Positions 20,252-29,815 of a stretch of 64,000 bases of DNA are shown in pieces. The stretch's first letter is position 1. Every line of letters starts with the position of its first letter. The stretch lies in NCBI RefSeq assembly GCF_001522865.1, contig NZ_LOWB01000109.1, forward strand, positions 227,019 to 291,018, written 5' to 3'. The stretch comes from Burkholderia sp. TSV86 (GTDB lineage Bacteria; Pseudomonadota; Gammaproteobacteria; Burkholderiales; Burkholderiaceae). The notes under the pieces were generated by a model. The model made no database searches and was not told where the DNA came from. It was given only the letters and a program-made list of their open reading frames with translations. Both the position numbers and the translations under genes were made by a program.

Positions 20252-21502
20252 ATGCCGCCGCTGATGCTCACGCGCGCCGAACTCGCCGCGTGGGTGCGGT
20301 TCGCGGCGTTATCCGGCGTGCCTTCGGCGGCGCGCACGGCACTCGTCGACGCATTTGCGTCGCCGGCTGCGCTTTTCGACGCGTCCCATGCGGAATTGGC
20401 GGCACTCGTCGGCGAGGCGGCCGCGCGCGCCGTGCTCATGCCGCCCGCCGACGATTTTGCGCGCCGTGTCGACCTAACGCTCGCCTGGATCGACGAGCCA
20501 GGCAACGCGCTCGTCACGCAGCGCGATCCGGCCTATCCCGGCACGTTCGCGGCGCTGCACGATCCCCCGCCGCTGCTATATATAAAAGGGCGGATCGAAT
20601 TGCTCCATGCGCGCGCTGTCGCGATCGTCGGCAGCCGGAGCGCGACGCCGCAAGGGCTTGCTGACGCAACCCGCTTCGCGCGCGAGTTGTCTGATGCTGG
20701 GCTTGCGATCGTATCGGGCCTCGCGCTGGGCATCGACGGCGCCGCGCACCGCGGCGGCCTCGACGGCGCGAGCAGCACGGTCGCCGTGATCGGCACCGGC
20801 GCGGACCTCGTCTACCCGGCCCGGCATCATGCGCTTGCACACGAAATCGCCGAGCGCGGTGCGCTCGTTTCCGAATGGCCGCTCGGCACGCCAGCCCGCT
20901 CCGCGCATTTTCCACAACGCAACCGGCTGATCGCCGCGTTGGCGGGGGGCGTGCTGATCGTCGAGGCAGCGCTGCGATCCGGCTCGCTGATCACCGCGCG
21001 GCTCGCAAACGACATGGGCCGCGACGTGTTTGCGATTCCCGGCTCGATTCACGCGCCGCTGTCGCAGGGGTGTCACGCGCTGATCCGCGATGGCGCGAAG
21101 CTCGTCGAGACAGCCTCGGACGTGCTCGATGAATTTGGTCCCGCCCCCGCGCGGCCAGCGGCCGCGAGCCGGGCAGCGGCAGTGCGGGCCACTGCGCCCG
21201 CCGAACCGGCCGCGTCAGTCGGCTCGGCCGGCTCAGCCCAGCCCGGCGCGCCGATCGAACAGGAGGAGCCGGGCACCGACGCCCGCCGGCTGCTCGATGC
21301 AATCGGCTACAGCCCCGTGCCGCTCGAACTGCTCGCGCAGCGCGCGGCGCTGCCGGCCGATGCGCTGCACCGTCTGCTGCTGCAACTCGAGCTGGCCGGC
21401 CGCATCGCGGCGCTGCCGGGCGGCCGCTATACCCGCGTCGACAGCTCGCCGCAGCACCCGCAAGCGCGCGGGACGAGCGCCGTGCTAAATTCCGGCCAAT
21501 AG
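20252..21502 (+). CDS. dprA: DNA-processing protein DprA
   Basis: DprA binds incoming single-stranded DNA during transformation and loads RecA. The 416-residue protein shows an N-terminal helical region, then the Rossmann-like DprA core (about 95-300) with [27 protein letters not shown] and [20 protein letters not shown] Pro/Ala-rich linker leads to a C-terminal winged-helix-like domain (about 345-405). It is divergent from def, and the next gene follows in 53 bp. Confidence 0.94.
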   Translation: MPPLMLTRAELAAWVRFAALSGVPSAARTALVDAFASPAALFDASHAELAALVGEAAARAVLMPPADDFARRVDLTLAWIDEPGNALVTQRDPAYPGTFAALHDPPPLLYIKGRIELLHARAVAIVGSRSATPQGLADATRFARELSDAGLAIVSGLALGIDGAAHRGGLDGASSTVAVIGTGADLVYPARHHALAHEIAERGALVSEWPLGTPARSAHFPQRNRLIAALAGGVLIVEAALRSGSLITARLANDMGRDVFAIPGSIHAPLSQGCHALIRDGAKLVETASDVLDEFGPAPARPAAASRAAAVRATAPAEPAASVGSAGSAQPGAPIEQEEPGTDARRLLDAIGYSPVPLELLAQRAALPADALHRLLLQLELAGRIAALPGGRYTRVDSSPQHPQARGTSAVLNSGQ

Positions 21503-21555
21503 CGGCGTGAGCGCGGGAGCTTCCCGCACCGCCGCCCGACCAAACAAGGAAAACC

Positions 21556-21927
21556 ATGCCCGCGCTGAATCTCGACACCGACGAGGATCGGATCGCCGAG
21601 CGCCTCCGGAATCCGGACACGCTGTTCGTCGCCTGCCTATGCGCCGAGTGGTGCGGCACGTGCCGCGAATACCAAACCACTTTTGACACGCTGGCCGCCG
21701 CCCACCCCGAAGCCTGCTTCGCGTGGATCGATATCGAAACGCACGCCGACCGGCTCGACGAACTCGACGTCGAGAATTTTCCGACCCTTTTGATCGAAGA
21801 CGCTAGCGCCGTGCGCTTCTTCGGCACCGTGCTGCCGCACGCGGGCATCGTCGATCGCATGCTGTCCGACCTGACCGCGCTGCCGGGCGTGCCGCACGCG
21901 CCCAAGCTTCGCAATTTGTTCGAATAA
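21556..21927 (+). CDS. Thioredoxin-family protein
   Basis: This 123-residue protein starts MPALNLDTDEDRIAERL after a GGA-containing leader. The active-site dithiol is W-C-G-T-C (about residues 33-37), and VENFPTLLIED supplies the cis-Pro region. The CGTC dipeptide differs from the CGPC of classical thioredoxin, so redox potential and partner are uncertain. It has no signal peptide and is presumably cytoplasmic. It is rightward between dprA and topB. Confidence 0.85.
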   Translation: MPALNLDTDEDRIAERLRNPDTLFVACLCAEWCGTCREYQTTFDTLAAAHPEACFAWIDIETHADRLDELDVENFPTLLIEDASAVRFFGTVLPHAGIVDRMLSDLTALPGVPHAPKLRNLFE

Positions 21928-22136
21928 AATTGTCCGGCCCTCAAAAAATGAGCATCGAAGAAAATTTTTCCACCTGTTTACGCCGGGATGCACGCGTCAG
22001 GCTTGCCGCCGCCCTTGCCCCCACTTATGATGACCCGCTTTTTGCTGTGCAGGCTCCCAATGCGGCGCTGTGTGCTATAAAGCCGTCGTAAAAGAGCCTG
22101 TAACCGGGTTCGCCCGGTCCACCCATATACATTGTC

Positions 22137-24740
22137 ATGTCGAAAGCACTCATCATTGCGGAAAAGCCTTCTGTCGCGAACGACATCGCGCGAGCTTTGG
22201 GCGGCTTTACCAAGCATGACGAATATTACGAAAGCGACGAGTACGTGCTGTCGTCGGCGGTCGGCCACCTGCTCGAAATCGCCGCGCCGGAAGAATACGA
22301 AGTCAAGCGCGGCAAATGGAGCTTTGCGCATCTGCCGGTCATTCCGCCGCACTTCGATCTGAATCCGATCGCGAAAAGCGAGTCGCGCCTGAAGGTACTG
22401 ACCAAGCTGATCAAGCGCAAGGACATCGACCGTCTGATCAACGCCTGCGACGCGGGGCGCGAGGGCGAGCTGATCTTCCGCCTGATCGCGCAACACGCCA
22501 AGGCGAAACAACCGGTTCAGCGGCTGTGGCTGCAATCGATGACGCCCGCGGCAATCCGCGACGGCTTCGCCCATCTGCGCGGCGACAACGAAATGCAGCC
22601 GCTCGCCGACGCCGCGCGCTGCCGCTCGGAGGCCGACTGGCTTGTCGGCATCAACGGCACGCGCGCAATGACCGCGTTCAACAGCAAGGGTGGCGGTTTC
22701 TTCCTGACGACGGTTGGCCGCGTGCAAACGCCGACGCTGTCGATCGTCGTCGAGCGCGAGGAAAAGATTCGACGCTTCGTGCCGCGCGACTACTGGGAAG
22801 TGCGAGCCGAGTTCGTCTGCGCGGGCGGCTTCTATGAAGGCCGCTGGTTCGATCCGAAGTTCAAGAAAGACGAGTTTGATCCCGAGAAGCGCGACTCGCG
22901 CCTCTGGAGCCTGCCCGCCGCCGAGACGATCGTCGCCGCCTGCCGCGATCAGCTCGGCATCGTCAGCGAGGAATCAAAGCCGTCGACGCAGCTCTCGCCG
23001 CTCCTGTACGACTTGACGAGCCTGCAGCGCGAAGCCAACAGCCGTTTCGGCTTCTCCGCGAAGAACACGCTCGGGCTCGCGCAGGCGCTATACGAAAAGC
23101 ACAAGGTGCTCACCTACCCGCGTACCGACGCGCGCGCGCTGCCGGAGGACTACCTCGGCACCGTAAAGAGCACGCTCGAGATGCTCAAGGAAAGCAACAA
23201 CTACCTGCCGCACGCGAAGCAGGTGCTCGACAAGGGCTGGGTGAAGCCGAATAAGCGGATCTTCGACAATTCGAAGATCAGCGACCACTTCGCGATCATC
23301 CCGACGCTGCAAGCGCCAAAATCGCTGTCGGAGCCCGAGCAGAAACTTTACGACCTCGTGGTTAAACGTTTTCTGGCGGTGTTCTTCCCGGCCGCCGAAT
23401 ACAGGGTCACGACGCGGATCACCGAAGTGGTCGGCCATCACTTCAAGACGGAAGGCAAGGTGCTCATCGAGCCGGGCTGGCTGCAAGTGTACGGCCGCGA
23501 CGCCGAGGGCGCGGACGCGAACCTCGTGCCGGTGCAGAAGGACGAGAAAGTCAAGACCGACAAGATCGCCGCGCATGGCCTGACGACGAAACCGCCCGCG
23601 CGTTATTCGGAAGCGACGCTGTTGTCTGCGATGGAAGGCGCGGGCAAGCTCGTCGAAGACGACGAATTGCGCGAAGCGATGGCGGCAAAGGGGCTCGGCA
23701 CGCCGGCGACGCGCGCGGCGATCATCGAAGGGTTGCTCGGCGAAAAATATCTCGTCCGCGAGGGCCGCGAACTCATTCCAACCGCGAAGGCATTCCAGCT
23801 CATGACGCTGCTGCGCGGCCTGGACGTGAAGGAGTTGACCGCGCCCGAGCTCACCGGCGAATGGGAATACAAGCTCGCGCAAATGGAGCGCGGCAACCTG
23901 CAACGCGATGCGTTCATGCAGGAAATCGCACGGATGACGCAGACAATCGTCAAGCGGGCGAAGGAGTACGACTCCGACACGATCCCCGGCGATTACGCAA
24001 CGCTCGAAACGCCTTGCCCGAATTGCGGCGGCCAGGTGAAGGAGAACTATCGGCGTTTCGCATGCACGAAATGCGAGTTCTCGATTTCCAAGATTCCGGG
24101 CAGCCGCCAATTCGAGATCGCCGAGGTCGAGGAACTGCTGCAGAAGAAGGAAATCGGTCCGTTGTCCGGCTTTCGCAGCAAGATGGGGCGGCCGTTCTCG
24201 GCCATCCTCAAGCTTACGTTCGACGACGAGACGAAAAACTACAAGCTCGAGTTTGATTTCGGCCAGGAACAGGGCAGCGAAGACGGCGAAGCGCCCGACT
24301 TCTCCGCGCAGGAACCCGTCGGCGTGTGTCCGAAGTGCAAGGCCCGTGTGTTCGAGCACGGGATGAGCTATGTCTGCGAGCATTCGGTCGCGAATCCGAA
24401 GACTTGCGATTTCCGCTCAGGCAAGGTGATCCTGCAACAAGAAATCACTCGCGAGCAAATGGCGAAGCTGCTCGAAGAAGGCCGCACCGATCTGCTGCCG
24501 AACTTCAAATCGTCGCGCACGGAGCGTAACTTCAAGGCTTATCTCGTCAAACAGACGGATGGCAAGATCGGCTTCGAGTTCGAGAAAAAGGAACCCAAAG
24601 CCGCTGCGGCGAAAAAGAGCGCGGCTGGATCGGCGCCGTCCGACGACGCACCGCAAGAAGCGGAGCAAAGCGGCAAGAAAGCTGCGCCGGCCCGCAAGAG
24701 CGCAGCCCGCAAGACACCGGCGCGCAAAACGGGTTCCTGA
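22137..24740 (+). CDS. topB: DNA topoisomerase III
   Basis: This is a type IA topoisomerase that decatenates DNA through a 5'-phosphotyrosine intermediate. The TOPRIM domain at the N-terminus shows IIAEKPSVA and DAGREGELIF. The active-site Tyr is in VLTYPRTDARALPEDY (about residue 330). Two C-terminal zinc-ribbon-like motifs follow, CPNCGGQVKE...CTKC (about 622-645) and CPKCKARVFEHG (about 727), then a Lys/Ala-rich tail. At 867 residues it is longer than E. coli TopB because of those additions. Confidence 0.95.
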   Translation: MSKALIIAEKPSVANDIARALGGFTKHDEYYESDEYVLSSAVGHLLEIAAPEEYEVKRGKWSFAHLPVIPPHFDLNPIAKSESRLKVLTKLIKRKDIDRLINACDAGREGELIFRLIAQHAKAKQPVQRLWLQSMTPAAIRDGFAHLRGDNEMQPLADAARCRSEADWLVGINGTRAMTAFNSKGGGFFLTTVGRVQTPTLSIVVEREEKIRRFVPRDYWEVRAEFVCAGGFYEGRWFDPKFKKDEFDPEKRDSRLWSLPAAETIVAACRDQLGIVSEESKPSTQLSPLLYDLTSLQREANSRFGFSAKNTLGLAQALYEKHKVLTYPRTDARALPEDYLGTVKSTLEMLKESNNYLPHAKQVLDKGWVKPNKRIFDNSKISDHFAIIPTLQAPKSLSEPEQKLYDLVVKRFLAVFFPAAEYRVTTRITEVVGHHFKTEGKVLIEPGWLQVYGRDAEGADANLVPVQKDEKVKTDKIAAHGLTTKPPARYSEATLLSAMEGAGKLVEDDELREAMAAKGLGTPATRAAIIEGLLGEKYLVREGRELIPTAKAFQLMTLLRGLDVKELTAPELTGEWEYKLAQMERGNLQRDAFMQEIARMTQTIVKRAKEYDSDTIPGDYATLETPCPNCGGQVKENYRRFACTKCEFSISKIPGSRQFEIAEVEELLQKKEIGPLSGFRSKMGRPFSAILKLTFDDETKNYKLEFDFGQEQGSEDGEAPDFSAQEPVGVCPKCKARVFEHGMSYVCEHSVANPKTCDFRSGKVILQQEITREQMAKLLEEGRTDLLPNFKSSRTERNFKAYLVKQTDGKIGFEFEKKEPKAAAAKKSAAGSAPSDDAPQEAEQSGKKAAPARKSAARKTPARKTGS

Positions 24741-25096
24741 TTCACCGCATCGGGAGCGCCCGGCTCGGCCCCTGGCCGCGCGCCGGGTTCGCGCCCAACC
24801 GACCAAGGCTGGTTCGCCAGCCTTGGTTCGCCGCGGGCCTGCGTGGCACTGCTCGACAACGGAGGTCACGTAGCACGCGCGGTACGCCGCATACGCCGCA
24901 ATTTAATCCGCGCACGCCGCATCGGCATACTCACAAAAAAAAAGCGCGGCGCTCAATGAGCCCACGCCTTTTCCTTCAATCACGTTCAATGCGAAGTAAC
25001 AAACCGCTCGCCAATCAATGAGCGTGGCGCCGCGCCACAATCGCGCCAAACCAACCGCCGCTGCGTATCGTATTGCCGAGCGCTATTACTGCGGCA
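24741..25096. other. Spacer between convergent topB and LysR gene
   Basis: No gene is visible in 356 bp. The first part is GC-rich and non-coding, the middle holds the bidirectional terminator listed below, and no repeat stands out. Confidence 0.4.
24934..24977. terminator. Probable bidirectional terminator
   Basis: An imperfect hairpin of about 11 pairs with one bulge (arms near 24943-24951 and 24961-24967, loop around CTCAATGAG) is flanked by nine A on the left and TTTTCCTT on the right. It can serve the leftward LysR gene and the rightward topB. Confidence 0.55.
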
Positions 25097-26155
25097 TTAC
25101 AGCGGCGAAGGCACGACGACGCGCGGGCGTGGCGAGCGCGGCAACCGCGGCGCAAGCGTCGGCCCGTTGTTGGCGTCCGGGTGCTCGGCGTGCGTTTCGG
25201 CATGCACGTCGACAGGCTGTCCCAAACCGCCTTGCGAAGCCCACTGCTCGCCCAGCGTCGTGTCGGGCGACTGACTGAAGTACTCGACGAGATGATCGAT
25301 GAACGTGCGGACCTTTGCAGGCAAGTGACGGCGGCTCGGATACGCGATGTTGATCTCGACCTGCGGCAACCGGTAATCGCTCAACAGGCGCACGAGCTTG
25401 CCGCGCGCAATGTCGCTGCCGATCAGGTAGCTCGGCAGGATCGCGATACCCATGCCGAGCATCGCGAACTGACGCAGCATTTCGGTGTTGTTCGCGACGA
25501 TGATGTTCGCCGGCCGCACGCGCACTTCGCCATCCGGCCCGGTGAATACTCGCTCGTCGCCCCAGTATTCGGCCGGCAGGCTCAGCGACGGATGCTCGCT
25601 CAGGTGTTCCGGATGGGTCGGCACGCCGTGCTTCTCCAGATAACTGGGGGTCGCGCAAACCACCATGCAGCCGGTCGTCAACCGGCGCGTGACGATGCTT
25701 GCGCTGCGCATCTGGCGCGTGATCACGACCCCGACGTCGAAGCCTTCCTCGACGAGATCGACTTGACGGTCGACAAGGGTCAGGTCAGGCACGACTTTCG
25801 GATAGCGCTGCGTATATGACTGCAGCACTGGCGCAAGGTTGTGCAGGCCGAAAACGACGGGCGCGACGATCCGTAGCGTGCCCACCGGCTCATGGTTACG
25901 CGCGACCACCATTTGCTCGACGTCTTCCAACTCGTCGAGAATCTGGCGCGCCCGTTCCAGGTAAACCTGGCCGGACTCGGTCAGCGAAAGACTGCGGGTA
26001 GTGCGGTTCAGAAGGCGGGTGCCAAGCCGGCTTTCGAGGTCGGCGACGTGACGCGTCGCGACGGCGTTCGAAATATCCATCGCGCTTGCGGCTCGCGCGA
26101 AGCTGCCGAGATCCGCCACCTTCACGAACACTCGCATCGACTGCAAATGATCCAT
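25097..26155 (-). CDS. LysR-family transcriptional regulator
   Basis: This 352-residue regulator has an N-terminal winged HTH (about 1-60: MRVFVKVADLGSFARAASAMDISNAVATRHVADLESRLG), then the effector-binding domain (about 90-295), including the conserved GMGIAILPSYLIG. It carries a C-terminal extension of about 45 Arg/Pro-rich residues beyond usual LysR length. It is divergent from a 2-hydroxyacid dehydrogenase across 433 bp, a typical LysR arrangement, so that gene is its first candidate target. The effector is unknown. Confidence 0.88.
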   Translation of the reverse strand: MDHLQSMRVFVKVADLGSFARAASAMDISNAVATRHVADLESRLGTRLLNRTTRSLSLTESGQVYLERARQILDELEDVEQMVVARNHEPVGTLRIVAPVVFGLHNLAPVLQSYTQRYPKVVPDLTLVDRQVDLVEEGFDVGVVITRQMRSASIVTRRLTTGCMVVCATPSYLEKHGVPTHPEHLSEHPSLSLPAEYWGDERVFTGPDGEVRVRPANIIVANNTEMLRQFAMLGMGIAILPSYLIGSDIARGKLVRLLSDYRLPQVEINIAYPSRRHLPAKVRTFIDHLVEYFSQSPDTTLGEQWASQGGLGQPVDVHAETHAEHPDANNGPTLAPRLPRSPRPRVVVPSPL

Positions 26156-26588
26156 ACTCCACTCCTACCGCTGTTACAGCTTCAAAAATGTGAAGCAAAT
26201 GGGTAATTTTCCTACGACAGCGAAAAAAATGCAGAGTTGCTCAATTCCTGACGAAATTTCTGAGAAAACCTTCAAACTTGTTTAGCTCAGCCCTCAGGAT
26301 AGGCCAATTGTTCTGACAAAAGAGATAATTTGGTCTGCATGGCGAGCGAACCCGCCAATTGAGACGCACAAAAACCGCGATCTGACCGATATAAAGCAGG
26401 AGCACAGCATCCTAGGCGCCGCCCATGTGCGACAACTTGTCGCGTTACGTAACAAGCTGTTAAAAAGAGATACACCTGTTCCCGCGCCGTCATAGGATCA
26501 TGACGACCCCAAAACCGGGCCGGATCCGGGCACGCCGACGCCAAACGGCCGCCCACTTCCACAAGCCGCGCGAACCCTGAAACACGCC
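26156..26588. other. LysR/dehydrogenase divergent control region
   Basis: This 433-bp spacer is AT-richer than its surroundings between 26190 and 26470. It presumably contains both promoters and the LysR operator. I cannot fix a single T-N11-A box with confidence, and there is no coding signal. Confidence 0.4.
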
Positions 26589-27605
26589 ATGAAAATTGCC
26601 ATCCTCGACGACTACCAGGACGCGGTCCGCAAGCTCGATTGCTTCGACATGCTCGCCGACCATGAGGTCAAGGTCTTCAACAACACGGTGCGCGGCCTCG
26701 GACAGCTCGCAAGCCGCTTGGCCGAAGTCGAGGCGCTCGTGCTGATCCGTGAGCGCTCGCACATCACATCGCAGTTGCTCGGCAAGCTGCCGCAATTGCG
26801 AATGATCAGCCAGACGGGGCGCATCTCGTCGCACATCGATCTCGACGCCTGCACCGAGCGCGGCATCGCCGTGCTGGAGGGCACCGGTTCGCCGATCGCG
26901 CCCGCCGAGCTGACTTGGGCGCTCATCATGGCCGCGCAACGCCGCATTCCGCAGTACGTCGCGAACTTGAAACAGGGCGCATGGCAGCAATCGGGGCTCA
27001 AAACTTCGGCGATGCCGCCGAACTTCGGGCTCGGTCAAGTTCTGCGCGGGCAAACGCTCGGCATTTGGGGCTACGGCAAGATCGGCCGGCTCGTCGCCGG
27101 CTACGGCAAGGCGTTCGGGATGAACGTAATGATCTGGGGCCGCGAGCACTCGCTCGAAGCCGCGCGCGCAGACGGCCATGCGGTCGCACCAAGCCGCGAG
27201 GCGTTCTTCGAGCAAGTCGACGTGCTGTCGCTGCATCTGCGCCTACACGACGACACACGCGGCATCGTCAAGCTGGACGATTTGCTGCGGATGAAACCGA
27301 CGTCGCTTTTCGTCAACACGAGCCGCGCCGAGCTGCTCGAGGAAAACGCGCTCGTCAACGCGCTCGCGCGCAACCGGCCGGGGATGGTCGCCATCGACGT
27401 CTACGAAAGCGAGCCGATTCTGCAGGGCTACAGCCTGCTGCGGATGGAAAACGTGATCTGTACGCCGCATATCGGCTATGTCGAGCGCGAAAGCTATGAG
27501 CTTTACTTCAGCGCCGCGTTCAAGAACATCCTCGCGTTCGACGCCGGCGACATCTCGAGCGTCGTCAATCCGGACGCGCTGACGCCGGGGCGGTCGCGGC
27601 GATAA
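26589..27605 (+). CDS. D-2-hydroxyacid dehydrogenase family protein
   Basis: This 338-residue NAD(P)-dependent dehydrogenase has the nucleotide-binding GIWGYGKIGRLVAGYG at about 159-174. The catalytic residues are Arg in VNTSRAELL (about 240), Glu in DVYESEP (about 269) and His in CTPHIGYVE (about 288). Members interconvert 2-hydroxy and 2-keto acids (phosphoglycerate, glycerate, hydroxypyruvate), and sequence alone does not choose the substrate. It stands alone, opposite the LysR gene. Confidence 0.88.
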   Translation: MKIAILDDYQDAVRKLDCFDMLADHEVKVFNNTVRGLGQLASRLAEVEALVLIRERSHITSQLLGKLPQLRMISQTGRISSHIDLDACTERGIAVLEGTGSPIAPAELTWALIMAAQRRIPQYVANLKQGAWQQSGLKTSAMPPNFGLGQVLRGQTLGIWGYGKIGRLVAGYGKAFGMNVMIWGREHSLEAARADGHAVAPSREAFFEQVDVLSLHLRLHDDTRGIVKLDDLLRMKPTSLFVNTSRAELLEENALVNALARNRPGMVAIDVYESEPILQGYSLLRMENVICTPHIGYVERESYELYFSAAFKNILAFDAGDISSVVNPDALTPGRSRR

Positions 27606-27697
27606 CCTCGGCCCTGGCCGGCTGAGCCGACGGCGGCATGACGCTATCGCGATATGCGACGCGCGCGGCGATGGTGACGCGGGAGCGGCGGCCGGAA

Positions 27698-27775
27698 TCG
27701 ATCCGTCGATCCGTCGATCCGTCGATCCGTCGATCCGTCGATCCGTCGATCCGTCGATCCGTCGATCCGTCGATC
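27698..27775. repeat. Octanucleotide tandem repeat (VNTR), nine units
   Basis: TCGATCCG is repeated nine times without interruption (27698-27769), followed by six bases of a tenth unit. It lies in the 277-bp spacer between two convergent genes, outside any coding region. Short tandem repeats of this type vary in copy number between strains and are used for strain typing in the B. pseudomallei group. Confidence 0.97.
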
Positions 27776-27882
27776 AAAATTTTAGGTCGCCTGCCGTGGG
27801 CCTGCGCGCGTTTTCCAATCTGCGTAGACCGACGTGGGCATCGACGCCTGCGAGCGAACCCCGGAAAGCGGGCCCGCCCGAC

Positions 27883-28755
27883 TCAGCGGCTTCGCGTGGC
27901 AGCCCCGCCGGCAATGCACGCAGCCGCCATCACAAAACGCTCGCCATCGCGCCGCCCAAGATCGTAAGCATGCTGCATCTGGTGCGGACTCGTGTAGTCC
28001 CAGCTCGAGATCGGCACCTTGTTCGACGGCTGCACATAGATGCGCCGCTGGCCGCCGTGGTCGACCGCGAACATCTGCGGCCGTGGATAGCGGCGCGTGA
28101 CCATCACGAGCACCGGCCCCGGCGATGCATCGAGCGCGCCGACGGGCACATTGTCGACCATGCCGCCGTCGAGCACCGGCCGGCCATTGCGGCGCAGGAC
28201 GGGCGTAAATGGCGGCGTGCACGACGATTGCAGGATCAAGTCGGCAAGTTCGTCGACGCCTGCGCAATCCTGCGCGCGCACGAACTCCGGCAGAAAACCG
28301 AGCGAACGGCCAAACGTCGGATGCAGCGTCTTGCGCACGTATTTCTCGAGGTTGTACGCGACCAGCCCCGCCGCCACCGCGCTACGCGCACCGAGCCAGC
28401 GCGGCAGGTGCGACACGCCAACGCGAATCTCGGGCGCGGCGGCAAGCCTCGCAAACGGCTCGCCGTAAATGTCGAGAAGCGCCTGCCGGTAAATTCGATA
28501 ATGTGGAAATATCGGCTCGGCGCGCAGCAGGTTGCCCCAATAGACATTCTTCCGATTGTGTTTGAGCGCCGCCTCGTAATAGCGCATCACCCATTGCGAA
28601 TCGCGCAGATAGAGCATGCAGGCCGTGGCCGCTCCCGCCGAGATTCCGGCGATCACACGCGGCGACAAGTCGAGCGCGGGACGCACGACATCCCAGAATC
28701 CGGCCTGCCACCAGCAACGATTGCCGCCTCCCGCAAAAACGATCTGCTCGAACAT
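27883..28755 (-). CDS. Patatin-like phospholipase family protein
   Basis: This 290-residue putative lipid acyl hydrolase uses a Ser-Asp dyad. The oxyanion-hole motif is GGGNR (about 9-13, one residue off the common GGGxRG), the nucleophile elbow is GISAG (about 38-42), and the Asp is in VLDGGMVDNVP (about 200-210). It has no signal peptide, so it is cytoplasmic or secreted by another route. It is leftward, 32 bp downstream of a thioesterase gene, and possibly co-transcribed with it. Confidence 0.88.
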   Translation of the reverse strand: MFEQIVFAGGGNRCWWQAGFWDVVRPALDLSPRVIAGISAGAATACMLYLRDSQWVMRYYEAALKHNRKNVYWGNLLRAEPIFPHYRIYRQALLDIYGEPFARLAAAPEIRVGVSHLPRWLGARSAVAAGLVAYNLEKYVRKTLHPTFGRSLGFLPEFVRAQDCAGVDELADLILQSSCTPPFTPVLRRNGRPVLDGGMVDNVPVGALDASPGPVLVMVTRRYPRPQMFAVDHGGQRRIYVQPSNKVPISSWDYTSPHQMQHAYDLGRRDGERFVMAAACIAGGAATRSR

Positions 28756-28787
28756 CGAATTAGCGCCCCTGTATCCGCGAAGCGCCC

Positions 28788-29195
28788 TCAGGAAACAAGC
28801 GCATAGGTCGATGTCGCGTGGACAGCCATCTTGCCGTCCTCGTCGAACAGCTCGATCTCGCCGAACACGAGATTGCGGCCCATCCGCAGCACGCGCGCCG
28901 TGACGAGCACGTCACCCTTGCGCACCGGGCGCATGAAATGCGTGTTCAACGCCACCGTAGTCATCGGCCGGAATTCGCCAAGCGCGGCGGAGATCGCGAC
29001 AACCATCGCGGTATCGGCGGCCGCCATGAACACTTGACCGCAGATGACGCCTCCCGAATGGCGAAGCTCGCCGGAAAACGGCAAGCGGAGCGTGACGCCC
29101 TCCTCCGAGATTGTCACGGGAGTCAGGGAAAGGGAACGGACCCACGGAGCAAGGAGCCGGTCCAGCAAATCGCGGACAGTATTTTCGTCCATCAT
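28788..29195 (-). CDS. PaaI-type hotdog-fold thioesterase
   Basis: A single hotdog domain of about 135 residues contains LPFSGELRHSGGVICGQVFMAAADTAMVV, the typical region around the central helix, and TVALNTHFMRPVRKGDVLVTARV. The family hydrolyses acyl-CoA thioesters, and the substrate here is unknown. The frame is open 13 codons further upstream, but adjacent ATGs at 29195 and 29192 (MMDENTVRDLLDRLL) fit the domain start. It is followed by the patatin-like gene. Confidence 0.82.
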   Translation of the reverse strand: MMDENTVRDLLDRLLAPWVRSLSLTPVTISEEGVTLRLPFSGELRHSGGVICGQVFMAAADTAMVVAISAALGEFRPMTTVALNTHFMRPVRKGDVLVTARVLRMGRNLVFGEIELFDEDGKMAVHATSTYALVS

Positions 29196-29343
29196 CGTCA
29201 GCCCAGAAAAAGCCGCGCGACCGCCGCGCGACAAGGTTTCGGCGTCATCATACCGGGAGCGCGCGCAATGCGACGCGCCGTCAGGAATCGGACAGGCGCG
29301 GGGAAGGCTCGAAAAAATTTTTGTTGAAAATGCGGAAAAGGGC

Positions 29344-29372
29344 TAGACAATCCTGAAAAGTTTGCGCATAAT
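29344..29372 (+). promoter_or_regulatory. Promoter of tRNA-Lys
   Basis: TAGACA (29344-29349), a 17-nt spacer and CATAAT (29367-29372) lie 12 bp before the mature tRNA 5' end. Confidence 0.7.
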
Positions 29373-29384
29373 CTCGCTTCTGTT

Positions 29385-29460
29385 GGGGCGTTAGCTCAGT
29401 TGGTAGAGCAGCGGACTCTTAATCCGTAGGTCGAGTGTTCGAGTCACTCACGCCCCACCA
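29385..29460 (+). tRNA. tRNA-Lys (CUU)
   Basis: This 76-nt gene encodes its CCA. The acceptor stem GGGGCGU/ACGCCCC is fully paired. The D-arm is GCUC..GAGC, the T-arm GAGUG-UUCGAGU-CACUC. The anticodon loop CUCUUAA gives anticodon CUU, which reads AAG. The promoter and terminator are listed separately. Phage-derived, decayed DNA begins directly behind its terminator, so the 3' end may have served as an integration site. Confidence 0.96.
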
Positions 29461-29470
29461 AAGAATTCAA

Positions 29471-29499
29471 GGGCTTAGCATCGCTGCTAAGCCCTTTTT
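29471..29499 (+). terminator. Intrinsic terminator of tRNA-Lys
   Basis: A perfect 10-bp stem GGGCTTAGCA/TGCTAAGCCC with loop TCGC is followed by TTTTTC. Confidence 0.9.
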
Positions 29500-29815
29500 C
29501 TTTTCCACCCTCCTGCCGATATTGGACGATATTTAATATCGCGCATCACGCTTTCGACGTTGACGAATTCGTCGTTCGCAGCGGCTTGCGACACCGGAAT
29601 ACGCTGATGCCGCCCTTCGTCCCGTTCGGCGTGTACATGAACACGTCGCGGAAATTGCTCAGCCCTTCGCGTTCCTCAGCACCGCCCGCTTATTGCCGAC
29701 ATCTTCCCAACTCTGCGCCGTGTCAGCCATCTACACAATAAAGTCCGCGCGATTGCCGTTTTCGTGGTAATTCTGCAAGAACAGCAACGACAATTCAGAT
29801 TCATTTATCCATTCG
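29500..29815 (-). pseudogene. Remnant of a P2-type (PBSX family) phage portal protein
   Basis: On the minus strand three pieces in different frames line up, in order, with the middle of P2-like portal proteins: NENGNRADFIV-type residues then MADTAQSWEDV and RAVLRNAKG, next LSNFRDVFMYTPNGTKGGIS, then PVSQAAANDEFVNVESV. Intact relatives carry D-x-x-Q-S-x-x-D-V, A-K-G-x-x-N-F-R-x-x-F-x-Y-x-P-x-G and P-x-S-E-V-A-x-K-D-E-F at the same spacing. At least two frame changes (near 29660 and 29590) and in-frame stops interrupt it, and both ends are missing. The recognition is by eye. Confidence 0.7.

Noticed and set aside
23088..24383. 431-codon minus-strand frame inside topB
   Set aside because: Shadow of topB: the plus-strand reading has TOPRIM, the active-site Tyr and zinc motifs, while the minus reading is Arg/Leu-rich without motifs.
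27698..27775. Possible CRISPR-like repeats
   Set aside because: The units are 8 bp, contiguous and without spacers, so this is a simple tandem repeat.
29385..29500. Integrase gene or duplicated att site at tRNA-Lys
   Set aside because: No integrase reading is present next to the tRNA, and I found no second copy of the tRNA 3' end within the scar by eye.
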